DNA of 64,000 bases, taken from Laburnicola sp. R22_1. Lineage: Eukaryota; Ascomycota; Dothideomycetes; Pleosporales; Didymosphaeriaceae. The notes under the pieces were generated by a model that did not search any database, was not told where the DNA came from, and saw nothing but the letters and a program-made list of their open reading frames with translations. The position numbers were made by a program, and so were the translations under genes. The first letter of the stretch is position 1, and each line of letters begins with the position of its first letter. Location: assembly GCA_014281115.1 (NCBI GenBank), contig JACONQ010000004.1, positions 3,100,001-3,164,000 of the forward strand. The letters run 5' to 3'. Positions 11,961 through 24,880 of this stretch are shown one piece after another.

Positions 11961-13289
11961 TATAATAGCCACAGAATAAAGTAGGCTATAATAAAGGTAG
12001 ATAGTTAACCGCGCTAGTCTAATTACGCTAGCCTAATTGCTGCTAAGCCAAAGTCGCGTAATAACTAACATCTATAAATAATAATAACTTAGAACTAATC
12101 CCTCTACACTATATAATTACACATATACGCCCTTTCTTATATTTACACTATACATACTATTATAATTATAGCTATAGCTATAGCGAACAACTTACCTAAT
12201 TTAAAATAGTATAAAAAGACTGCGTTAAAATACTTATAATAGATACTAAAGAATATTATAATAAGAGGTCTCTATCTTATTTAGTAGAAGTTAGGTATCT
12301 AGTAAGAGATAGTAAACTACGCATTAAAAGAAATAGACTATAACCTAGTCATATTTAATTTTATATTATAAATAGACAACTATAAAGTTATATACAATAA
12401 AGTTATAAGGAATATATAAATAGATAACTACTTTAAGATATTTTAGAAACTCCTAAACTCTATGCTAAAAGATAAGACGCAAGCTAAGAAGTAGTGTAGA
12501 GTAGTAGAACTTAGTCTCTAGATAGCAGTGTAGTAGATAAAGAAGGCCTCTATAGATGCTATAGTTAAGTTAGCATCTAGAGTAAGAATAAAGAGTTAGA
12601 GTATAGAGTTATTGCAACTTAACACGTCTTAAAAAGGCTTTACTACCTTAGTAGTAAGTACTAATATAGCTAGTATAACTAAAATGTAAAGGCTTTATAT
12701 TAATAATACTCTAGCTACTAGTATATAAAGTATAAACTACGCGTTTAGAGAGAATAGAATTAATATTTAAATTACTACCTTAAAAAAAATTATTTTTAAT
12801 CTGCCTCTTGTTAATTATCTAATATAAGCACGTGCTAATAATAACTAGTTGCGATAATAGAGAGGTAGGCCTAATATTAATTATACTTAATACGCTTAAG
12901 GATATTATATAAATAAACCTTCTAGTATTCTAGATAAAATTAAATATATTTAACCTATAGGCACTTAGGACCTAGTAACTAATAAAGATTAGAATAACTA
13001 GCGTCCTTTAGACAGAGATGCAATTATTAGTAGCAGCTAAAGTAATAGAGTAGGATATTATAGCGGCGCACCCTTATATTATAATAAAGGGTATATAGAC
13101 TTCTAATATACTTATCCTATACTATAGTGCTAATAAATATACTAGATAAATAACTACTAGTACTATGCACATCTCTCTATAAATAACGTAGCGTAGCTAA
13201 TACAAATCCTAATCCTAGTATATTATAAATATAGAAAGGTAAGAAGTAAAAGTCTCTAAACTAAACTTAGTATAAATTATACTAAACTA

Positions 13290-13500
13290 ACAAATAATGG
13301 ATTCTACACCTATATTATATACTAGCGATAATAGCTTAGACACATTAGGAAAGTTTTTTCTAGAGAGGCTACTTAACCGTGCGCAGATGTGTGTAGACGT
13401 GTGCATACTTGCATATTTTTGCATAAGCAATTTGCTAGCACAAAAATGCTTAGAGATGCGTAGATATGCGCAGACTTGCGCAGATGTGCACAAATAGTTT
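13290..13500. repeat. Degenerate short-period repeat with GCGCAGAYGTG units
   Basis: A patch of GCGCAGATGTG, GCATACTTGCATA and similar 10-12-bp variants repeats in loose tandem. Short open frames on both strands here are by-products of the repeat. A comparable patch lies at 29,740-29,890. Confidence 0.45.
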
Positions 13501-14107
13501 AAATAAGTAATTTTTTTAAAGCTTTATAACCTTTTTACTAATAAAGTTATAATTTTAATTATTTAATAGATTTATAGAGAAAATACTAGTCTTTAATTAT
13601 TTAATTTAAAAATATCATTTTTATTACGTAATTAGTTAGTAATTAATAAACAACTCTTTATTTTGCTAGTTATTATATATATTACGTAATATTATTATAT
13701 AAATATATAGTACTGATAAAATAGTATATAAAATTTTAAAAAGTTTTAATAAAAATAAAGTAGTTAAAAAGTTATAAAGTTTATACTTTTTAAAATAGTG
13801 TTCTTTGCTAAGCCACTAATTTTCGCCTAATCTAATTCTTTTAACTAATTATGAAACTATATTTTTCTATTTATAAATCTATAAAACTTAGAATTTAGGG
13901 TTAGGTAGAAGTTCTATATAATACGCTAGTAATTAGTACTATTATATTAACTAGTAATTATTATCTAGTAAGAGACTTTAACTTTATACTTTAAGAAATC
14001 TTTTTTAAAAGCTTACTAAGAAGCTTACTAAGTAGATTACTAAGCTTTTTTTTTAACTTCTAGCTAATTAAAGAGCTTTATTTGCTAATTAATTAGTATT
14101 ATTTTAA

Positions 14108-14200
14108 TAGCATAGGTGCTACAGGTGCCCTAGGTGCCCTAGGTACCCTAGGTGCACTAGCAGCATAGGTGCGCATTCTTACGTAGCCTTGCGCATACGC
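14108..14200. repeat. Minisatellite of CCTAGGTG units
   Basis: Several 10-11-bp units (CAGGTGCCCTAGGTGCCCTA and variants) lie in tandem in otherwise AT-rich DNA, followed by GCGCATRCGCACGC-type units to about 14,290. Confidence 0.55.
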
Positions 14201-17200
14201 ACGCTAAAAAAAAAGTAGTATTATAGGTGCGCTTAGAGCGCTTTTAGTGCGTAGGCGTGCGTAAAGCTGCCTAGGTACTATAGATGCGCACGTGCGCTTA
14301 TAATTTTTCCTAATATAGTAAATTAGATAACTAAAAAAGGACACTACTATTATAATAGTTTAATAAGAATATCTTCCTATATAGTAGTAGTCTAAATAGC
14401 ACCCTGCTAGAAATAACTAAAAAAAGGCAGCAATAGCAGTATAAAGAAAAGAGCGTCTTCCTAGATAATAGCGACTTAGATAGCCTCCTACTAGCTAGAG
14501 GAAGGCAGTAATAGTAGTATAAAGAAAGAGCAGCCTCTAGCAAAGTTATAATTTAGATAGCAACCTATCTTAGAGTAATTGCGCTTTATCGCAATCTAAT
14601 AGTATAAAGAGAACCTGCTTATTATTACTATATAATTTGTCTATAACTCTATTACTTTATTATAGCGCAACACCTATTAATAAGAATAAAGTATAGAAGA
14701 TTATTAAAACTAATAAGGTTAATATATTTAGAGAAAGGAGATCCTAAAATCCTTAATATAGCAAGCAGTTACTTTAATAACAGCTAGATAAAATTAAGTA
14801 TATGCTATAGTAAGTTACTATAACTTTATATAATACTAGAATCTTGCTAACAACTATCTATAGAGCAAATACAGCTATTAATACTAAACTTAGCTAGGCA
14901 CACGCTTATATAATAAAATAATTATATATTATAATAGCGCAGATATCTATACTTAACTAGGCTATACTTATAATAATATTTAATATAATCCTATTCCCTA
15001 TAATATAAGCCCTTGCCCTAGGCTTTAGAATGTTTTTTTACTAGTAGATAGTATTAGCTAAGATAGTTATGTAGAGCGAGCGATATAGTAGTAGCAGTAA
15101 TAGGTCTAGTCCTAGTATTAGAAAGTTCTATCCTTATCTAGCAAGGTTAATTATAAGATACTAGATTATACAATAGAGAAAGATTATTAACTTTATATAA
15201 GAATAAGAAATAGAGGAGCTCTATTTACCTAAAGAAATAGTAGGTCTATGCCTAAGCTAGGTCTAATACCCACTACTATGTCCTTGCTTGATTAATTCTT
15301 AGACATATAACTACTAAATACTATCTAGATATAGCTAGGTTATAATCGTTATAAACACTAGTAGTAACTAAGTAAATATTATATTAAGTATACTCTACTA
15401 AGCGCTAATAATAACATTCTCTAAACTACTATTTAGACTTACTATTAAACACAAACTAATAAGGCGCGTAATAAAGAATAAGCTCTAAGAGCAATATTTA
15501 TAAGAGGTTAACAAATATTATATATAGGCAGAGAAGGAATAGAAATAAGTCTATAGCACGCTTAATAGATTCTAGCTACGTAAAATAGAGCTGCTAGTTA
15601 ATCTAACACTTTTCTAGATGTTAATAAACAAAGAGCTTGCAAGTATTTATAGGACGCTATAGTATACCAATATAGCTAATAGAGATAAAGACATTAATAG
15701 GCTATAGTAGGCACGTAATATAGTCTTATATAAGGATAGGTTTGTATATAAATATATAGACCTAATTAAGAGAATATTTAGTCTAGACCTAGAAGCCATT
15801 TCTACAGACATAATATACTAGGCGGCAAGTTCTAAGGCCTAAAAAATATACATCTTACTTACACTATATTTAATTAACTTATAAAATAAAAAAACAATTC
15901 TAGGTATTAAAATAGGAAAGCTTAATATAGAAATATTTAAGGAGCTTATAGACGTAGGCAATATATTCTAGGATAAAGAATATAATATATATTTAACCTA
16001 ATTATAAATATTTAGCGTACTTGATAAACACTAAGCTATAAAGGTAAGACTAAATAATAGGCATCCTAGTGTATATTAGATGATATTTAAAATACTAAGA
16101 GAGAACAGGCCTTAAATTATTGCAAACTATCTCTCCTACTTTCTAGCCTAGAAGTCTTAGTAACTACAACACTAGGGAGAGTTTTATAATTTTAAAAGCG
16201 TAAATAAGCATAAGTCTATACTCTAATATCTTGTATTTAAGTACAGCCTAAAAATAAAAGCTTTATTAAAATCTCTTAAAAAAGGGGTAAAATCTTCTTT
16301 ATAGCTATATAAAAAGATTGTGTTAATATTTAACATAATATGGAAAGACACTATAGAAACTGCCTACAAAGCAAAGAAGGCTAGAAATAAGTATATTATA
16401 CTTAAAGACCCTAAGTTTCTTAGCTATAGCAAGATTATAGCAAATATTATATAGACGCTATTAATTAAATAAAATAAGTATATACTAAGGCTAGATAAAA
16501 AGCCTCTACTAAAAACGGCGGATATAAAACTTATATAGAATAATATCCTAATTAAGTATAGCCAGACTAGTAGGGACATAATATAAAATGCTATATAGGA
16601 AATATAATAAGAAAAGAAAGTGTGTAGAGCAAAAGAAAAGGGCAGAATAATTAATATTAGTATATTAAAGTTCTATTATAATCTATGCATTATAGGCACA
16701 GCACTATTACTTATTAAGTTCTATAATAAGTATAGTATAAATATATATATTAACTAACTACACAGTATATATAGCAATCTTTAAGTGTTACCTGTATTTA
16801 CTAATTTTAGTAAGGCTATTTAGGACAATTTAAAGTAGGCATACCTATAATAATATTTTTACAAAATTAAAATATTAAGAAAGAGCGCGCGTTCTAGACT
16901 TAACACTAACACAAAGCTATACTAGAATAAGATTCTTATTAGGACAAAGATGCTAATTATTATATTACTCTATACTATTATACGTATATTATAAATTGCA
17001 ATAATTTACTATACTAATAGTTATAGGGTGTATAGAAGCTTCTTAAGAGCCTAGTAAACACTACTAAGAAGTTCTAAAACGTTAACTAGATTGTTAAGAA
17101 TAAGGCATATATTGCCCTTATCTATAGTAGACTAAACTTTCCTAAGCAAAGAATAATTGTTAACATATTTAATAATATTAATAGCTTATTAAGAGTTATT

Positions 17201-17599
17201 ATAACAAATATTAACTTATATATAGAGGATGTTAATTATAAAGGTGCAAACCATATTGTTATTAAATTGCTAGTACCTAAGATTAAAAAGTTTAGATAGT
17301 TTATCTAATAACTAGTCTAACTAAAGTAGAAGAAGTTAGTTATCAACGCGCAGTTACTCTATAATGAGTATAGCTAAGTTAATATAAGGTCGATAGAGCG
17401 TAAGTAGTTTTTAGAGAAGGCAAATATAATTATTATAAAGAACACAATAGGTATAAGTAAAGGTAAGAATTTTAGTAGAGGTATTAATCTAGATTCTAAT
17501 ATATCGCAAGGCGTTAAGATAGAATGAAACTAATAGGAAGGCTAATAGAGGCTACTTAATATAAAAAACGTAGCTGTAATAGTTAACTAAACAAATTTA

Positions 17600-18080
17600 A
17601 TAATATGCATAGTTAAAGTAAATTATAACTATTACTAGAACATAGTACGTTATAGTAATTTAGAATTAATATAAGGCATAGTAGAAGAAATTATAACTAG
17701 TACTACAACGTAGTAAGTTATAGTAATTTAAAATTAAACGCATACGCATTTAGAGAGAATTACAACCATCGCTAGAGTATAGTAAGTTACAGTAATTTAG
17801 AATTAATATAGAGTATAAAAAAAGGAATTATAACTAGTACTATAATATAGTAAGTTATTGTAATTTAAAATTAAATATACGCGCATTTAGAGGAAATTAT
17901 AACTATTACTAGGACGCAGTAAGTTATAGCAATTTAGAATTAATATAGGGCGTAGTAAAAGAAATTATAACTAGTACTATAATATAGTAAGTTATAGTAA
18001 TTTAGAATTAAATGCATGCGTACTTAGAGGGAATTATAACTACTACTTAGACGCAGTAAGCTATAGTAATTCTAAAATAA
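17600..18080. repeat. ~130-bp satellite array, first copy
   Basis: Tandem dimeric units of about 130 bp alternate AGTAAGTTATAGTAATTTAG with ATTAATATAGGGCGTAGTAG or a GCATACGCATTTAGAGRGAA segment. The same array is at 29,200-29,660. It shares the TTATAGTAATTTA core with the ~99-bp satellite. Confidence 0.7.
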
Positions 18081-18903
18081 TATAAAGCGCACTTAAACAA
18101 AGTATATCTGTATAGATATCTATATGTTATATATAATAAGCGCTTTGTAGACATAAAAAGATATACTCTCTAAGTCCTTAATCTAAACTATACTTTAAAG
18201 TATTCTATAAAGGATATAAAAGCATATCTAGAACCTAGGTTCTAGCACTTAGAACTCTCTCTCTAATATAAGATAAGTATACTACTTCTTTCGTTCTACT
18301 TTATAGAAATACTTATACATTATTTAAGTAGTAGGACACTATTTGCTAGGAAGAAGTAATACTATTTACTAAAGTTTTTATTATAGCATATTTAGCGTTT
18401 ATTTTTATTAGAATTAAATTAGCGTCTTTATTCTATACTAGCATATCTAATATTTAGATATTTTTAGAATAGTAATGGTAGTAGTAGTGTGGGTATTGCT
18501 AGTTTAGTTAAGATAAGTATACCACTTTAGTAATACTAACTATAACTCTCTAGCTAGATAATTTAATATATATTAGAGCTTAAAATAACTACTATATATT
18601 CTACACTAGTATTTAATTATAGTGTGTATAAGCAATTCTAATAATTATAGTACTAGTATACTTTATATATAATAAACTTAAAATTACAATTGCGCCTACT
18701 ATTAAGTTTATTTATTTAACTTTGTGTATTTATATTATTATTAATAGACCTACTTAATAGAACTTATTAATATAATACGCTTTCTATAAAATATAAGACT
18801 TTAACCCTAATAGCGTATTAGTATAGGACCTAGCTAGACTATTTAGCTATAACACAATTATATTCTATAGCATAATTAATATTATTATATAAGATATAAT
18901 AGG
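18081..18903. repeat. AT-rich degenerate DNA, start of second R1 copy
   Basis: No gene is visible. A perfect 16-bp palindrome, CTAGAACCTAGGTTCTAG (18 bp with its outer pair), lies at about 18,228-18,245. From about 18,770 the sequence matches 2,560 onward in the first R1 copy. Confidence 0.5.
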
Positions 18904-18905
18904 TA

Positions 18906-21119
18906 ACATATTCTATTAGTAGCCCGGACAGATTAGTCCGCCGGACAGTTTTTCTTGGCAACTTCGAGGTCCCTCATAACTCATTATAGAACACCACTAA
19001 CGTTACTTCATAGTGACTCATAATAACCTACTATAACTTACAATATACCAAGTTACTATTTAATCTACTTTTTACGTCGTGCAGCCTCTTTGCGCGGCTG
19101 CTGCAGCCGCGCAAAGCTAAGGAGTCTTTCTTGGCAGTACGAACTTACAACAAGACTCCCTATAATATACGATATATTATCTACCATACTATACGTAGGC
19201 AATATATAGTATACTTATTATGATTCGCAGTGAAGCATACTATATCTTAAGTAGTACTTTATCTAATTTTCAGTCACTGAGTGCGTACTATTGCAAGATG
19301 AAGTTAACCCGTCATTTTTGGCCTTATAGTAACCTATAATAAAATCACTCTGATTTACTATCAACACTATCTGAAAATAAGCCGCTAAGGGTAACATCTG
19401 ACTCCTCCTCTATCTCTTTATCTATCTGACAGGTCCTTGCGTTGTGCCTAGGCTCTCCGCACCTCCCACAGCGGCGTTGTGTTGAGGGACCTGCCTCTCC
19501 CTCACCACTACCTCGCGCCCTTTTCGACAACTTCACCCTAATAGAAGGGCTTTCTACTCCCAAATCTGCTCCCTGAGCAAAGCCTAGCGTCCTACCTTTC
19601 TAAATGCGCTTTCTTTTACGCGTTTTTCGCTTTGTTAGAACTTTAATTTGCTCCTTAAGTTCCTTAATGCGGGTCTCTTGAAGTACACTATAGTAGAGTA
19701 TAAGTTTAGCACCTTTTATGAGCTGTGAGTAGCTCGATTTAGCATTGGGTGGAGACCGAATAAAAGAGTCGCGTACGAGCTTTGACTGGGATCCAAACTC
19801 GAGGGTATTGCTTAGGGTCCTGGCTTGCCATGGTGTATCTGGTGGGGTACCCTGAGGTGGAGTGTGAATACGCACATTAAGGCGATCTACTACCACTAAT
19901 GCATCTAAAGGAACAAGCCTAGAGGCCTTAAAGGCTTTCTTGTAGTTTTCTAGTGTAAATATATTAAAAAACGCGTTGCGAAAGGCTGGTAGGAAGCCCT
20001 CTTTGTTAATATAAAAGACGCGTCGGCGCGCCAAGTCCCGCACGCGCTGGGAGTACTTTAGCTTTAGTGGCGCGAAACAGACCACATCAAGCGGCTGGAG
20101 GATATGAGATGAGTGCGCTGGCATACAGAGTGTTAGGATCTTCTGTTCTAGGCAATAATCCTTGAAATCCTGGGAGTGGTGGCTCTTATGGCCATCTAGA
20201 ATAAGTAACCTCTATAACTCTACTATGCGCGGCCTTGTATACGCGTTAAAGTGCTTTAACCACGTGACTCTAAGCTTGTTGTTAGTCTAGCCAGTCTTAG
20301 AGACTGAGAGCTTCTAATTGCGGGGGATACTGGTCTTCTTATACCACGCTAAGATGTGGACTCGCCCTTTGTAGATAATAAAGGGTGGGGCAGCATACCT
20401 AGTAGCGCAAATACTCTAAATCACTGTGACCCACTCGCGGTTGCCTGGCTAAACAAGCGTAGGTTAAGAACGTCTTTCTGAACTAGTTACAACCTTTATT
20501 GAGCTAATAACTCCTATCTAGAAGCCTGTTTTATTGAAGTTATAGATGTCTTTATCCTGCACTTTATACTTGGCTTTTGTGTCCTCTACTAGCTGAAACT
20601 ATGCGTTTATAACCTCTAGGTCTTCCTGTTGTATTCTCTGTTAGTTCTTCGCTTAATTAAAAGCTATTTTAAGCTTAGGTACGCGCTTTACAAAGCGCTA
20701 AGCCTAGCATTGTCCTATAGGGTCTCTGTGCCGCGCAGCTAGCAGTTTGTTGGCCATATCTTCCACCTTACCTAGCTAGGGTGCAAATTCTTGCGAATCT
20801 AGGTTAAGGATATACTGTATGAGCGTCTGCTCTTTGGTCGTAGTGAGTTTTGCCATGCCTAATTGTGTATCTGCTTGGGCGGTGATTTCGTTAATTCAAT
20901 TGCTTAGTGTAGACTTTGGGATATTATATGCTGTAGCAGCGCGTCGCAGGCTTAAAATTTGCTTATTCTGATAGGCGTAAAGGGCAAGCTTAATTCTGCC
21001 TTCTTAATTAGATGATAACGCGTTGTGTTGTTAAGACATTATGATTTATAGTGAAGTGTTGTGGTCTTGGCAAAAACTGTCCGGCGAACTAATCTGTCCG
21101 GGCTACTGATAGAATATGT
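18906..21119 (-). mobile_element. pogo/Fot1-type DNA transposon A
   Basis: The 2,214-bp element is flanked by TA at 18,904-18,905 and 21,120-21,121. Its terminal inverted repeats span about 50 bp (18,906-18,955 and 21,070-21,119), start ACATATTCTAT and contain two CCGGACAG motifs 17 bp apart. The empty site is readable in the first R1 copy near 2,668: removing A and B restores an alignment with AATAGAGAATAACTAGGTAG. It carries a single transposase gene on the minus strand, dead through stops and a catalytic substitution. Confidence 0.9.
19345..21039 (-). pseudogene. pogo-type transposase of element A
   Basis: The frame starts at ATG 21,039 and runs 565 codons to TGA 19,345, with many internal TAG and TAA codons. 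The N-terminus has a Psq/CENP-B-type helix-turn-helix (RRAATAYNIPKSTLSN). The DDE core shows YNFNKTGF, where the first catalytic Asp has become Asn (GAT to AAT would do it), then LLILDGHKSHH and HSSHILQPLDV with the other two Asp residues kept. The C-terminus has a basic helix (KRKTRKRKRI) and a zinc knuckle CGRCGEPRHNARTC, as in several fungal Fot relatives. Stops sit at positions compatible with former Trp or Gln codons. Confidence 0.9.
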
Positions 21120-21128
21120 TAATAAGTA

Positions 21129-23003
21129 TAACGTACTTTGCACTCGAGTTGGACACTCTATTGAGTCGAACACTTTGCCAAGACCCTACTAAAACGTACT
21201 ATTAGTAATAGTATAACGCGATGCCTTAACCACACAACGAACTACTGGCGTTAAAAGAAGCGCGTATATAGCTTGCGATCTAGGCTATTAAATGAGACGC
21301 GACACTCTCTTAGCGACGCGCTGCAGCTATCTACAACGTTTCTTAAAGTACACTTAGCGACTAACGCGCTGGAAAGACGTTTAGACGCGACTGCGCACCT
21401 AATAAAATGAGACTTACTATAAGAGAGGAGCAGGCGATTGTGGAGCATATACTCGATCTAGACGCGCGAGGATTTTCGCCTTGGCTCGATGCTATAAAAG
21501 ATATGGCTGATTCTTTACTGGCTGCACGCCACTATAAGCTAGTTGGCTAGAGGTGGCCTTATGACTTTGTTAAGCGCTAGCTAGAGCTTAAAGTTAAGTT
21601 TAATTGAAAGTACGACTATAAGAGAGCTCTCTAGGAGGATTCTGAGGTGATACAAGACTGGTTCTAGCTTGTGGAGAATATAAAGGCCAAATATGGTATC
21701 CTGGACAAGGACACTAACAATTTTGATGAAGTAGGCTTTATAATAGGCATGATATTAACTGGAGTAGTAGTCACAGGCTCTGAGCGTTGAGGACGGCTAA
21801 AGCAGGTGTAGTAGGGTAATAGGGAGTGGACAATAGTCATCCAAGGCATTAACGCGATGGGTTGGTGGATCCCACCCTTTATTATCTTTGGGGGCAAGCA
21901 CCACCTCTCCGCCTGGTATAAGGAGAAGGATCTACCTTATAATTAGGTTATTGCAGTCTCTGAGAACGGCTGGACAACAAATGAGCTTGGTCTGCAATGG
22001 CTAAAGCACTTTGATGAGTATACAAAGAGGCGTACTACTAGTGGAGCACGTTTGCTCATTATTGATGGCCACGAAAGTCACAACTCGCTCGAATTCTAGG
22101 ATTACTGCAAGAAGAGCAATATTGTTACTCTCTATATGCCCTCGCATTTGTCGCACCTCTTGCAGCCACTTAATGTGGGCTGTTTCGCGCCTTTAAAAAA
22201 GGCGTATGGGCGCCAAGCTAAGGATTTGATGCGCAACCACATCACGCACATCACTAAAATCAAGTTCCTACCTTGCTTTATTGCTGCTTTTAAGGCTTTG
22301 TTTACTGAAAGTAATATTAAAGGAGGCTTTTAAGGTGCTGGCCTAGTGCCCCACAACCTAGAAGCTGTGATATCGCAGCTTGACGTCCGCCTGCGTACGC
22401 CTCCACTTTGTACTATTCGCGATAGTACATAGGAGTCGCAAACTCCGCGAAATAGTACAGAACTTAGGTCGCAATCGACGCTAGTTAAGCAGAGGATTTA
22501 AAGGCATGTAGATAGTTCCCCAACTTATATGGTTAAGGCGGTGGAAAAGCTCGTCAAAGGCGCCAAGCTAATAGGGCATTCTTTGGTGTTAATGACTAAA
22601 CGCAACGCCAAACTTCAAGCTGCTAATAAGGCCGCCACACGACGTAAATTATATAAAAGAAAGCGATTGCAGTAAGAAGGAGTCCTTATAGTTGAAGAGG
22701 GCCAGTGACTGGCTACTCTAAAGGACTTTGGGGTGCGTAGTGATGGCAAGAAGGCAAAGAAGAGGGTGCGCACTAATGGAGGCGAATCCGCTTAACGGCG
22801 CTGTGGACGCTGCGGCAAGCCTGGGCACAATAAAAAAACCTGTAGGCAGCTTATAGAAGTAGATTCTGAATAGTTTAGCCTATTTAGACTATTGAAAATA
22901 GTTCATGTTGACTCTATACTATTGTGAATAGTACAGAACTTGGTGGGGTCTTGGCAAAGTGTCCGACTCGATGGAGTGTCCGACTCGAGTGCAAAGTACG
23001 TTA
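21129..23003 (+). mobile_element. pogo/Fot1-type DNA transposon B
   Basis: The 1,875-bp element lies seven bases to the right of element A (bases 21,122-21,128, which include its own TA). TA duplications lie at 21,127-21,128 and 23,004-23,005. The 58-bp inverted repeats at 21,129-21,186 and 22,946-23,003 start TAACGTACTTTGCACTCGAG. The right one holds two perfect CGAGTCGGACACT copies 17 bp apart. The left repeat differs by C-to-T and G-to-A changes, which fits RIP. The transposase reads on the plus strand. Confidence 0.9.
21221..22927 (+). pseudogene. pogo-type transposase of element B
   Basis: A reading frame of 569 codons runs from ATG 21,221 to TGA 22,927 with about 20 internal stops. It shows a helix-turn-helix (RRAAAIYNVSxSTLSD) and a CENP-B-like region (EEQAIVEHILDLDARGFSPW). 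The DDE core has NNFDEVGF with Asp kept, LLIIDGHESHN, and HLSHLLQPLNVG, where the third catalytic Asp has become Asn. The C-terminus has a basic stretch and a zinc knuckle CGRCGKPGHNKKTC. The closest relatives in the window are A and C, judging by shared motifs. It is inactive. Confidence 0.9.
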
Positions 23004-23005
23004 TA

Positions 23006-24080
23006 GATTTTAACTACCTATAGCTAGACAAACTACCTAATATTATAAGTATTAAGTAAATAATACTTAAGTATATTTAAGACCTTCTAGAGTGCAAAGT
23101 TATTAACAATATAGATCTTATAGATATAGTTCTTAATATTCTATAAAATATAGCCTTATTTTACTATTAAGCCTAGTGTAGTAGAGTAGAAAAAGATAAT
23201 ATTAATAGTAGATAAAATATACAAGTGTATAGAATACAAGCTACAACTAGTAGTAGGTAGAACATGCGCATACCTATTCTAGAGCGCTAGCGCCTTATTT
23301 AAAACGAATCTGTGCTAGTTATAAAAGAGTCTTCTATAAGATTTAATAATATTCTAGTTACTATATATAATAGGTGTAACAACTAGCTTCTAGCCCTAGC
23401 AATATATATATACTTAAAGTGTCTAATTTAATAACTAAAAGATAATAAGCTAATATTGCAAAAAAATAGACTATACTAGTAAGCTTACCTATAAAAGCAT
23501 TATATACACTAAAAAAAAAGTAGCTATAGCCTCTAGTTATAAACTATTTAATAGGGCTAGATAGTAGAAGTAGCGCTTATAGTGCGGTATTAAGAATGTA
23601 CCTATCCTATTTAAGTTGTAGAGCCTTATTTCTAACTAGGCCTATATACTAAAAGAGCGTAGTATAAGGGTATAGCTAGTAATTTTAGTTAATAAGTGTA
23701 AGGACCTAAAAGGTATACTTATCACGTCCGCTTATACTATAATACACTACTAAGTACTCTAGAATAAAAACTTATATAGTATATAAAACTTATTAGGTAA
23801 ACCGCGCTATAAGGTGTCTCTAAAGACGTTTTAATATTAGAATAGGGTTAGCAAGAAAGATCTCGCATAAGATAGGAATATAAGATTCTATTTATTACTA
23901 AGAATTATACTATAAACTTAAAACCTATATACATCTATATAGCGTAAACATATTAACGCTACTTAGCTAATACTTACTAACAGTTAAAGGTCTATAATAA
24001 ATTAGTTAGATTTGTGTTTATAAATATATCTAATATTAAAATACCACACACTAAAGGGAAACAACACTAGTTATAGTAAC
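23006..24080. repeat. RIP-degraded repeat R1, second copy
   Basis: The sequence resumes R1 after element B with ACCTATAGCTAGACAAACTA, which matches 2,690-2,709. It has no open frame and no recognised gene. Confidence 0.7.
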
Positions 24081-24880
24081 TTACTATGCTATTTATAACT
24101 AGACTCCTATATTTAGCTAGTATAGCCTTATAGTGCAGGTATCTACTACTTGTCTATTAAGTTATAGTAATTCACTATACTATTTAATAGTAGAATCTTA
24201 TAAGCGCAATATAATCTAGAAGTGCAAAGATAACTACAAATCAAGCTAAAAGAAAAATATATTATAGTAATTTACTATGCTATTTAAATGCGGAGCTTAT
24301 AAAGCGTAATATAGAGTTATAGTCTAAAGTAGCTGCAAAGCAAGCTAAGAGAAGGACATATTATAGTAATTTACTATACTATTTAAATATAGAGCCTCTA
24401 AAGCGTACTATAGGTTAGTAGTCTAAGGTAACTATAAAGTAAATTAAGAGAAGAGCAGGTTAAAATAATTTATTATACTATCTAAAAGTAGGGTATCTAA
24501 AGCACAATCTAGGTTAGTAGGCTAAGATAACTGCAAAGCAAATTAAGGAAAAGGCAGGTTATAGTAATTTATTATACTATCTAAAAGTAAGGCACTTTAA
24601 GTGTAACCTAAATTTATAGTCTAAAGTAGCTGCAAAGTAAATTAAAAAAAGAGTAGGTTATAGTAATTTATTATACTATCTAAGAGTAGGGCACCTAAAG
24701 CGCAATCTAGGTTTATAGTCTAAGGTAGCTGCAAAGTAAATTAAAAGAAGAGTAGATTATAGTAATTTATTATACTATTTAAAAGTAAAGTATCTAAAGC
24801 GCAATATAGGTTAGTAGTCTAAGGTAATTACAAAGAAAGCTAAAAGAAGGGCATATTATAGTAATTTACTATAGTAATGT
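24080..24880. repeat. ~99-bp satellite array, second copy
   Basis: About seven degenerate units carry TTATAGTAATTTAYTATAC, AAGTAGCTGCAAAG and CACCTAAAGCG. The first unit has the palindrome TATAGTAACTTACTATG. No gene is visible. Confidence 0.75.

Larger units (their letters stand above)
11961..17600. repeat. RIP-degraded repeat R2, first copy
   Basis: This stretch aligns by eye with 24,885-29,200, beginning GGTAGATAGTTAACYGCGCT in both. It is AT-rich and full of stops. With stops read through, both copies around 15,080 and 26,950 share the reading SSPSIRKFYPYL, which suggests a decayed coding region on the plus strand, but I recognise no domain. At 14,400-14,540 it holds an imperfect direct repeat of a GAAGGCAG(C/T)AATAG unit. 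No functional gene is visible. Confidence 0.6.

Noticed and set aside
13287..13497. Overlapping 66- and 68-codon frames on both strands
   Set aside because: They arise from the GCGCAGATGTG-type short repeat, which stays open on both strands. There is no protein-like content.
14331..14543. 70-codon minus-strand frame with Leu/Tyr/Ser-rich content
   Set aside because: It lies in an imperfect tandem repeat of RIP-degraded R2 DNA. The match is compositional.
17600..18080. CRISPR-like regular repeats
   Set aside because: The units are dimeric satellite repeats with no unique spacers, in eukaryotic DNA.
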